Assembly: GCF_026342015.1 (NCBI RefSeq)
Contig: NZ_JAPENL010000001.1
Location: 2,294,001 to 2,358,000 of the forward strand
DNA: 64,000 nucleotides
Direction of reading: 5' to 3'
Source of the DNA: Micromonospora lupini
GTDB lineage: Bacteria > Actinomycetota > Actinomycetes > Mycobacteriales > Micromonosporaceae
Position 1 is the first letter of the stretch; the number at the start of each line of letters is the position of its first letter. The notes beneath the pieces were generated by a model. That model saw nothing but the letters and a program-made list of their open reading frames with translations, did not search any database and was not told the DNA's origin. Both the position numbers and the translations under genes were made by a program. Positions 57,992 to 64,000 of the stretch are shown here, in pieces.

Positions 57992-59668
57992 GTGGACACC
58001 TCTCCGGCACCGGCGCGCGACCCCGCTCCCCACACCACGGGCGTCGGCGGCCCCTTCCCCGACCCTGACGGGCGCACGTTCGAGTCGGACGCCACCGACA
58101 CCGACAGCGCCGGGCACTCCCGGGCGAGCCGTCGCCGGCGTACGGTGCTGCTGCTGCTCGCCCTGACCGCTGTGACATCCGCGACGGCGCTCGTGGCCGG
58201 GCTGCTGAGCTGGGCTCCCGACCCACCCGAGCCGGCCCGGCCGCTTACCGTCACCGAGGCCGAGCGGCTGGCCGCCATGCGGGTCACCAACCTGCGGGAC
58301 CTGCGCGCCGGCGTCCATGTCACGGCCGGCGCCGGCGCCGCCCGTACCGAACTGGTGGGCTGGGTGGACTGGTCGCGGCCCCTGCTCTACCTGGACGTCG
58401 GCGGGCCGGGGGCGGGCGCCGAGCGGGGCCTGCTGCAGAGCGCCGGCCCGGTGCTGGTCACCCGGCCGGACCCGGCGGCCGTGCCCACCCCGGCCGCGCC
58501 GCCCCTGGTGCCGCCGCCGGACCGCTGGCGGCTGCACCACCTGACGCCCGGCGCGGGCCTGGCACCGGTCCTCGACCTGCTCCTCGGCCTCGCCGCCGAC
58601 CGTCCGGACCCGTCCCCGGCGATGGACGGCGGCGCCGCCCGGTGGGTCGCTTCGGACGTGGTCGCGGCCGGGCCGGTCGACGTCCTGCAGGCGCCGCTGC
58701 CCACCGTGACCCCGCCCACCCCCGGAGGCACGACGACGGCCGGCACGACGACGGCCGGCACGACGACGAACGGCACAACGACGAACGGCACGACGACGAA
58801 CGGCACGACGACGAACGGCACGACGACGAACGGCACGACGACGAACGGCACGACGACGGCCGGCACGACGACGAACGGGCCGGACGGGGCGACCCGCTAC
58901 TGGCTCGACCGGGACGGTCGACTGCACAAACTGGTGACCCGGTTGCCCGGCGTCGGCCCGGTCACGATCCTCCTCAACCGGATCGACCGTCCCACGCTGC
59001 GCCCGATCGACGCGCTCGGCGGCCGACCCGGACTGCCGCGTGCCCTCACGGACGCGGAGCAGCGCCGCCTGGACCGGCTGCCCGCCCGGCTACGCGGTCA
59101 GGGCGGCGCCACGCTGACGCTTACCGCGCCGGTGGGCACGGACACCAACCTGCGGGGCGCCGGCTGGTTGAGCTGGGCCGCCCGCACCGCGTACGTGGCG
59201 GTCGCCGACCTGGGCGTACCGGGCCGCCGGACCCTGCTGCACCGCGACGCCGCCGGCCTCACCCGGGCGGACGTGCCGGCCGAGGCCGGTGGCGGTGGCG
59301 CCGCCGAGACCCCGGGTCGGCCGCCGTTTCCGGTCCCGGCCGGGTCGTGGCGGCCTACCCGGTCCCCCCGCGACGACCTCGACCTGCTTGTCGACGCCGC
59401 GGTGGCCGCCGCCGGGCCGGTGGCACAGCGCGGCGCGGCCGTGCGGGTGCGCGAGGACCTCGCCGCCGGACGGACCGTGGACGTCGTGGAACTCCGCACG
59501 GGCGACGCGCGCCTGCGCTACTGGATCGACCGGGACGGGTCGCTGCGCCGGGTGGAGCTGCGCACCGGTCCCGGCGCGTGGGCGCAGATGGACCTCAGCC
59601 CCGCCGTGGTGCCCCGCCTCGGCCCGCCGCCGCGCCCCACCCCACCGAGCGGCTCACCACGGCGCTGA
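57992..59668 (+). CDS. Membrane-anchored protein with GTTT[N/A] repeat linker
   Basis: 558 residues from GTG 57992; the start is uncertain because the frame is open upstream. An acidic N-terminus is followed by RASRRRR and one TM helix (TVLLLLALTAVTSATALVAGLL, about residues 50-71), so most of the protein is outside. Two related halves of about 180 residues (each ending with a RYWLDRDGRLHKL / RYWIDRDGSLRRV strand pair) flank a linker of ten five-residue repeats at residues 246-295. The halves look like a duplicated domain of unknown family. No enzyme motif is seen. Confidence 0.72.
   Translation: MDTSPAPARDPAPHTTGVGGPFPDPDGRTFESDATDTDSAGHSRASRRRRTVLLLLALTAVTSATALVAGLLSWAPDPPEPARPLTVTEAERLAAMRVTNLRDLRAGVHVTAGAGAARTELVGWVDWSRPLLYLDVGGPGAGAERGLLQSAGPVLVTRPDPAAVPTPAAPPLVPPPDRWRLHHLTPGAGLAPVLDLLLGLAADRPDPSPAMDGGAARWVASDVVAAGPVDVLQAPLPTVTPPTPGGTTTAGTTTAGTTTNGTTTNGTTTNGTTTNGTTTNGTTTNGTTTAGTTTNGPDGATRYWLDRDGRLHKLVTRLPGVGPVTILLNRIDRPTLRPIDALGGRPGLPRALTDAEQRRLDRLPARLRGQGGATLTLTAPVGTDTNLRGAGWLSWAARTAYVAVADLGVPGRRTLLHRDAAGLTRADVPAEAGGGGAAETPGRPPFPVPAGSWRPTRSPRDDLDLLVDAAVAAAGPVAQRGAAVRVREDLAAGRTVDVVELRTGDARLRYWIDRDGSLRRVELRTGPGAWAQMDLSPAVVPRLGPPPRPTPPSGSPRR
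58727..58876 (+). repeat. Ten 15-bp in-frame tandem repeats (GTTT[A/N])
   Basis: Units of GGCACGACGACG followed by GCC or AAC, ten in a row: A, A, N x6, A, N. They encode a Thr-rich, mucin-like linker with repeated N-G-T sequons. Near identity at the DNA level means recent slippage. Confidence 0.95.
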
Positions 59669-59697
59669 CCACGCCCCCCGACCGCTGGGCAGGGCTG

Positions 59698-60903
59698 TCA
59701 GGGCCGCCAGCCGGTCCGCGCGGCCCACTGCTCGGCCCGCAGGTACTCCTCGTCGAACCAGGGGTCGCCGGCCGTGCCGGAGTCGCCGACGTGTGGCGCG
59801 GCGTCGACCAGATCCCGCTTGAACAACAGGTACGCGGCCCGCTGATCCGGGTCGGCGCGCAGGTGGTCACGCATCAGCAGCGCGTACCGCCAGCCGGGCG
59901 ACTCGGCCTCCCGCACGTGCAGGCGCACCGGGCGACCCGGGTCGGCGCTGCCGTGCAGCCGCTTCTCCCACCGGCCTCGGCCGGCCGGGCGCGGATCGTC
60001 CCACCAGTGCCCCGGCACCCGGGGAAACCCCGCGTTCGCCAGCCGGTCGGCAAGCGGCCCGTCGGCGTCGGCGAGGCGGGGCACCGCCACCTGCACGTCG
60101 ATGACGTCGTCGGCGGCGAGCCCGGGCACCGCCGTCGCACCGATGTGGTCGATCCGCAGGTCCGTCGGCGCGAGCGCGTGACGGATCCGGGCGACCAGCC
60201 GGGCGTACTGCTCGGGCCAGGTCGGATCGACCCCTGCCCCGTCGCCGCGGCCCAGCGCCGGCACGACACGCCGCTGCCGCAGGTTGTCCTCGTAGGGCTG
60301 GAGCCGCTGCCGCCACAGCGCGTCCACCGCGGCGTGCAGCGCCACCAGACTTCCGTCGTTGGTCAGCACCACGTCCGCCGCGGCGCTCCGGCGGGCGTCG
60401 TCGGCCTGCGCGGCGATCCGCCGCTCGGCCTCCGCGCGGTCCATCCCCCGGTCGCGCGTCAGCCGCTCCAACCGCGTCGGCACGGCCGTCTGCACCACGA
60501 TCACCAGGTGGTACGTCGGCGCGAGCCCCACCTCCACCAGCAGCGGCACATCGTTGACCACTATCGCGTCAGGTGCCGCCGCGGCGACCAGCTCGGCCGT
60601 ACGCGCCCGCACCCGAGGATGGGTGATCGCCTCCAGCCGACGACGGGCTGCCTCGTCGGAGAACACGACCGCGCCCAACGCGGCGCGATCCAGGGTGCCC
60701 TCGGCGTCCAGCACCGTCTCCGAGAAGGTGGCGACGATCTCCGCGAGGCCCTCGGTGCCCGGCGCGACGACCTCCCGGGCGACCTGGTCGGCATCCACGA
60801 GCACCGCGCCCAACTCCACCAGCCGCGCGGCCACCGCGCTCTTGCCCGACCCGATCCCGCCGGTCAAACCCACCCTCAGCACCCGACCAGTCAACCGGAT
60901 CAC
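59698..60903 (-). CDS. coaE: Dephospho-CoA kinase fused to a GrpB-family domain
   Basis: 401 residues. The first 200 are CoaE, the last step of CoA synthesis: P-loop VGLTGGIGSGKSAVA, VDADQVAREVV, ITHPRVRARTAEL, VPLLVEVGL, and RERLTRDRGMDR-like lid (ERLTRDRGMDRAEAERRIAAQ). The remainder is a GrpB/UPF0157 nucleotidyltransferase-fold domain (PTWPEQYARLVARIRHAL, IDHIGATAVPGLAADDVIDVQVAV). The same fusion is known in Mycobacterium (Rv1631). GTG 60903 has GGGGAGG upstream; GTG 60882 (MLRVGLTGG) is a possible start. Confidence 0.92.
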   Translation of the reverse strand: MIRLTGRVLRVGLTGGIGSGKSAVAARLVELGAVLVDADQVAREVVAPGTEGLAEIVATFSETVLDAEGTLDRAALGAVVFSDEAARRRLEAITHPRVRARTAELVAAAAPDAIVVNDVPLLVEVGLAPTYHLVIVVQTAVPTRLERLTRDRGMDRAEAERRIAAQADDARRSAAADVVLTNDGSLVALHAAVDALWRQRLQPYEDNLRQRRVVPALGRGDGAGVDPTWPEQYARLVARIRHALAPTDLRIDHIGATAVPGLAADDVIDVQVAVPRLADADGPLADRLANAGFPRVPGHWWDDPRPAGRGRWEKRLHGSADPGRPVRLHVREAESPGWRYALLMRDHLRADPDQRAAYLLFKRDLVDAAPHVGDSGTAGDPWFDEEYLRAEQWAARTGWRP

Positions 60904-60967
60904 GCGCCTCCCCGCCAAACCATCCCCAGCTCCGTACGCCGGTGTCGGGCGGGATGCGGGTATGGCG

Positions 60968-61013
60968 AGGGCCCCGCCCCCGGCGATCGGAAAGATCGCG
61001 GGGACGGGGCCCT
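60968..61013 (-). terminator. Terminator after rpsA
   Basis: AGGGCCCCG pairs with CGGGGCCCT, and the inner CCCCCGGCGATC/GATCGCGGGG extends the stem; loop about four bases. It ends 15 bases from the rpsA stop. Confidence 0.75.
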
Positions 61014-61028
61014 TCGTCGTTCAGCGGG

Positions 61029-62528
61029 TCACTTGCCGCCGGCGAGCTTCTCCCGCAGAGCGGCGAGCGCCTCGTCGGTGGCCAGGGTGCCGGCCGGCTC
61101 CTCGGCCTGCCGGCTCGGGGCCGGGCTGGACGAGGAGGTGGTGCCGCCACTGGCAGCCGGGACGACCGGAGTCGGGTTGGCAGCGGCCTCGGCGTCGGCG
61201 GCGCGAGAGGTCTGCACCTGCTTGGTGTGGGCCTCCCAACGCTGACGGGCCTCGGCGTACTGGTTCTCCCAGGTCTCGCGCTGCTTGTCGTACCCCTCGA
61301 GCCACTCGCCCGTCTCCGGGTCGAAGCCCTCCGGGTAGATGTAGTTGCCCTCGGTGTCGTACGTCGCGGCCATGCCGTAGAGGGTCGGGTCGAAGTGCTC
61401 CTCGCCCTCGACGAAGCCCTCGTTGGCCTGCTTGAGCGACAGCGAGATCCGGCGGCGTTCCAGGTCGATGTCGATGACCTTGACCATGACCTCGGAGCCG
61501 ACCTGGACGACCTGCTCCGGGATCTCCACGTGGCGCTCGGCCAGCTCGGAGATGTGGACCAGGCCCTCGATGCCGTCGTCGACCCGGACGAACGCACCGA
61601 ACGGCACCAGCTTGGTGACCTTACCCGGCACGATCTGCTGGATCGCGTGGGTGCGGGCGAACTGCCGCCACGGGTCCTCCTGCGTCGCCTTCAGCGACAG
61701 CGAGACGCGCTCGCGGTCCAGGTCGACGTCCAGAACCTCGACCTCGACCTCCTGGCCGACCTCGACGACCTCGGACGGGTGGTCGATGTGCTTCCAGGAC
61801 AGCTCGGAGACGTGCACCAGACCGTCGACGCCGCCGAGGTCAACGAAGGCGCCGAAGTTGACGATCGAGGACACGACGCCCTTGCGGACCTGGCCCTTCT
61901 GCAGCTTGTTGAGGAACTCGGTGCGCACCTCGGACTGCGTCTGCTCCAGCCAGGCCCGGCGGGACAGGACCACGTTGTTGCGGTTCTTGTCCAGCTCGAT
62001 GATCTTGGCCTCGAGCTCACGCCCGACGTACGGCTGCAGGTCGCGCACGCGCCGCATCTCGACCAGGGACGCGGGCAGGAAGCCGCGCAGCCCGATGTCG
62101 AGGATGAGGCCACCCTTGACCACCTCGATGACCGAGCCGCGGACGACACCGTCCTCGTCCTTGATCTTCTCGATCGTGCCCCAGGCCCGCTCGTACTGCG
62201 CCCGCTTCTTGGAGAGGATCAGACGACCCTCCTTGTCCTCCTTCTGGAGGACCAGGGCCTCGATGTGGTCACCAACCGTCACAACCTCGGCGGGGTCCAC
62301 GTCGTGCTTGATCGACAACTCCCGAGAGGGGATGACACCCTCGGTCTTGTAGCCGATGTCGAGCAGGACCTCGTCCCGATCGACCTTGACGACGGTGCCT
62401 TCGACAATGTCGCCGTCGTTGAAGTACTTGATGGTCTCGTCGATCGCGGCGAGGAATGCCTCCTCGGAACCGAGATCGTCGTGGGTGACCCGGGTGGCGC
62501 TCGAGGGGGCCTCGATGCTGCTCGTCAT
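61029..62528 (-). CDS. rpsA: 30S ribosomal protein S1
   Basis: 499-residue mRNA-binding ribosomal protein. Four S1 domains follow each other at about residues 37-110, 125-190, 208-280 and 293-365 (for example GDIVEGTVVKVDRDEVLLDIGYKTEGVIP and GQVRKGVVSSIVNFGAFVDLGGVDGLVHVSELSW). A long acidic and Ala/Pro-rich C-terminal tail follows, with YDTEGNYIYPEGFDPETGEWLEGYDKQRETWE, as in other actinobacteria, instead of the six domains of E. coli. It is upstream of coaE in the same direction, the usual order, with a terminator between. Confidence 0.96.
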   Translation of the reverse strand: MTSSIEAPSSATRVTHDDLGSEEAFLAAIDETIKYFNDGDIVEGTVVKVDRDEVLLDIGYKTEGVIPSRELSIKHDVDPAEVVTVGDHIEALVLQKEDKEGRLILSKKRAQYERAWGTIEKIKDEDGVVRGSVIEVVKGGLILDIGLRGFLPASLVEMRRVRDLQPYVGRELEAKIIELDKNRNNVVLSRRAWLEQTQSEVRTEFLNKLQKGQVRKGVVSSIVNFGAFVDLGGVDGLVHVSELSWKHIDHPSEVVEVGQEVEVEVLDVDLDRERVSLSLKATQEDPWRQFARTHAIQQIVPGKVTKLVPFGAFVRVDDGIEGLVHISELAERHVEIPEQVVQVGSEVMVKVIDIDLERRRISLSLKQANEGFVEGEEHFDPTLYGMAATYDTEGNYIYPEGFDPETGEWLEGYDKQRETWENQYAEARQRWEAHTKQVQTSRAADAEAAANPTPVVPAASGGTTSSSSPAPSRQAEEPAGTLATDEALAALREKLAGGK

Positions 62529-62841
62529 GTGGGCGGTTGCTCCGGTCGGATGGGTTGTCACAGCAGGCTGGTGTCGCGGTGACCTGTTCGCGCCAGCGGA
62601 TCCGTCGCCGGGCACACCGAACGATCACCTACTGGGATCATGATGTGCTCCGTCGACCGCGCACCTGCTCCCTGCCGAGACACACGATCCGCGAGCGCAT
62701 CGTCTAGCCTACCGTGCGCATTACCACAGCGTGCAAGCCCTCCCGACTCGTCGCCGCCTGATGACCTGCGAAAGCCGAACAATCGCCCGGAAACGACCCC
62801 TCCTGTCTCGTACGTCACAGCGGCCCCAACGCCACCTCGGC

Positions 62842-62920
62842 TTGATCGACTCGGTCTTCTGGAAACCGGCGTGTCCCGACGGCCCGGACACCGCGACTTC
62901 AGGGAAACCGAGTCGATCGG
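62842..62920. repeat. Intergenic hairpin repeat, family A copy 3
   Basis: 35-base arms 62842-62876 and 62886-62920. The outer GATCGACTCGGT and inner GTGTCC pair perfectly; the middle has several mismatches. It occupies the 438-bp spacer between rpsA and the methyltransferase gene; the rest of that spacer (62529-62841) should hold the rpsA promoter and leader but shows no other recognisable element. Confidence 0.8.
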
Positions 62921-62967
62921 CCCGCGCCGCCGCCTGCATCGGGATGACGGGGGCCTAGCGTGAGCGC

Positions 62968-63774
62968 GTGGATGACGACAGCCGGGTGACCCGGCGCCGG
63001 GTGGGTGACGCCGAGGCCCGGCGGGCCAACCGCGGCTGGTGGGACACCGACGCGGACGACTACCAGGCCGAGCATGGGGGGTTCCTCGGCGACGTAAACT
63101 TCGTCTGGTGCCCGGAGGGGCTGCGTGAGGCAGACGCCTGCCTGCTCGGCGACGTGTCGGGACGGCGGGTGCTGGAGGTGGGTTGCGGCGCGGCGGCCGC
63201 CGCCCGCTGGCTCGCCACCCAGGGCGCGCGGCCGATCGCCTTCGACCTGTCCGCAGGCATGTTGCGGCACGCCGCGCAGGCCGCCGACCGCACCGGCGTA
63301 CGCGTACCGCTGGTGCAGGCCGACGCGCTCGCCCTGCCGTTCGCCGACAGTTCGTTCGACGTGGCCTGCACGGCGTTCGGCGCGATTCCCTTCGTGGACG
63401 ACTCGGCGGCCCTGCTCGCCGAGGTGCACCGGGTGCTGCGACCGGGCGGCCGGTGGGTGTTCTCCGTGACCCACCCGATGCGCTGGATCTTCCTCGACGA
63501 TCCCGGCGAGGGCGGCCTGACGGCCGTGCACTCGTACTTCGACCGCTCCCCCTACGTCGAGCAGGACGACACCGGCGTCGCCACCTACGTCGAGCAGCAC
63601 CGGACCCTCGGTGACCGCATCCGCGAACTGGTCGGCGCCGGGTTCCGGCTGCTCGACCTGGTGGAGCCGGAGTGGCCCGAGGGACACGAGGGGCTCTGGG
63701 GGCAGTGGAGCCCGCTACGCGGACGACTGTTCCCCGGCACCGCCATCTTCGTCACCGAGAAGCCGGCCGAATGA
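62968..63774 (+). CDS. Class I SAM-dependent methyltransferase
   Basis: 268-residue Methyltransf_11/25-type enzyme. SAM-binding motifs: VLEVGCGAAAAARWLATQGARPIAFDLSAGMLRHA, then VQADALALPFADSSFDVACTAFGAIPFVDD, and the post-motif VHRVLRPGGRWVFSVTHPMRW. The N-terminal RRANRGWWDTDADDYQAEHGGFLGDVNFVWCPEGLREADA is characteristic of an actinobacterial small-molecule methyltransferase group. Substrate unknown. GTG 62968 lies just beyond a family A repeat, and no strong ribosome site is visible. Confidence 0.88.
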   Translation: MDDDSRVTRRRVGDAEARRANRGWWDTDADDYQAEHGGFLGDVNFVWCPEGLREADACLLGDVSGRRVLEVGCGAAAAARWLATQGARPIAFDLSAGMLRHAAQAADRTGVRVPLVQADALALPFADSSFDVACTAFGAIPFVDDSAALLAEVHRVLRPGGRWVFSVTHPMRWIFLDDPGEGGLTAVHSYFDRSPYVEQDDTGVATYVEQHRTLGDRIRELVGAGFRLLDLVEPEWPEGHEGLWGQWSPLRGRLFPGTAIFVTEKPAE

Positions 63775-63831
63775 GCACGTCGCACCCGCGGTCCGACCTC
63801 AGTCGCATCGACCGCCGGTAGGCTCGTCACC

Positions 63832-64000
63832 ATGAGCGCCGAGCCCATCCCGACATCACCTGGCCCCTGGTGTCCGGATCCGATGCGGCAGCAGCGTGCC
63901 GACTACACGCTTGAGGACCTGCTCGCCCTGCCGGACGACGCCCCCCGCGTCGAACTCGTCGACGGAGTTATCCAGGTGACACCCTCCCCCACCCTGGGCC
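63832..64000 (+). CDS. Uma2-family (DUF820) protein, 5' part only
   Basis: The first 56 residues are present before the window ends. After a short Pro-rich leader (MSAEPIPTSPGPWCPDP) the sequence reads DYTLEDLLALPDDAPRVELVDGVIQVTPSPTLG, the standard opening of Uma2 restriction-endonuclease-like proteins, including the ELVDG stretch. These PD-(D/E)XK-fold proteins are abundant in actinomycetes and of uncertain role. Confidence 0.82.
   Translation, partial: MSAEPIPTSPGPWCPDPMRQQRADYTLEDLLALPDDAPRVELVDGVIQVTPSPTLG

Noticed and set aside
58387..58866. Val-Pro repeat protein on the minus strand
   Set aside because: Complement of the in-frame GTTTN repeat of a plus-strand gene; no supporting start.

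Overview
The window is GC-rich chromosomal DNA from an actinobacterium. GTG and TTG starts are common and genes overlap by ATGA or GTGA. The gene order tkt-tal-pgi-zwf-opcA-pgl / rbpA-secG-tpiA-pgk-gap / whiA-yvcK-rapZ / uvrC-Rieske-uvrA / rpsA-coaE-uvrB is the conserved actinobacterial backbone. RbpA, WhiA, OpcA, a four-S1-domain RpsA and a CoaE-GrpB fusion point the same way. Codon bias and the style of the intergenic palindromes suggest Micromonosporaceae (Micromonospora-like), but this is inference. There is no sign of a plasmid, an integrated phage, a transposase, CRISPR or tRNA.

Layout. 0.1-4.2 kb: heme A branch (ctaA, ctaB) flanking an ATP-grasp gene and a small hypothetical. 4.4-12.9 kb: a plus-strand pentose-phosphate operon, mostly translationally coupled, with a perfect hairpin before pgl. 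12.9-16.8 kb: minus-strand rbpA, secG and the triose segment tpiA-pgk-gap. 17.0-20.2 kb: whiA-yvcK-rapZ. 20.4-25.2 kb: an apparent insertion that separates rapZ from uvrC. It carries a small orphan protein, recQ, a secreted C39-like protein, a seven-unit tandem array, three hairpin repeats and a 330-bp G-rich tract. 25.3-34.8 kb: uvrC, a Rieske lipoprotein, uvrA, rsgA, an MBL hydrolase, DedA and a methyltransferase.

34.9-45.0 kb is more accessory: cold-shock protein, ArsR/MFS pair with a clear operator, an orphan phage-lysin-like protein, a CocE-type hydrolase broken by a frameshift at a seven-base homopolymer, a MarR/MMPL pair, a transglycosylase lipoprotein and a DedA protein fused to a degenerate PAP2-like domain. 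45.1-51.9 kb: typA, a cytosolic beta-lactamase-like serine hydrolase, a tyrosine/lipid phosphatase, a dipeptide epimerase coupled to an NlpC/P60 peptidase (likely murein-peptide salvage), and TerC with a yybP-ykoY-like manganese riboswitch. 52.2-64.0 kb: coupled pnuC-nadR-like NAD salvage genes, a small ABM protein, an XRE/DUF5753 regulator, uvrB, a membrane-anchored protein with ten GTTT[N/A] repeats, coaE-grpB, rpsA, a methyltransferase and the start of a Uma2-family gene.

The most unusual material is repetitive. Two families of long-armed intergenic hairpins (three and four copies) are scattered across the window. There are also several minisatellites: 52 bp, about 79 bp, 15 bp in frame, 21 bp in frame, and a 38-bp duplication at the end of uvrC. 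No clearly new defence or metabolic system is visible. The best candidates for something undescribed are the hairpin families, the composite array upstream of the C39-like gene, the DedA-PAP2 fusion and the GTTTN surface protein.
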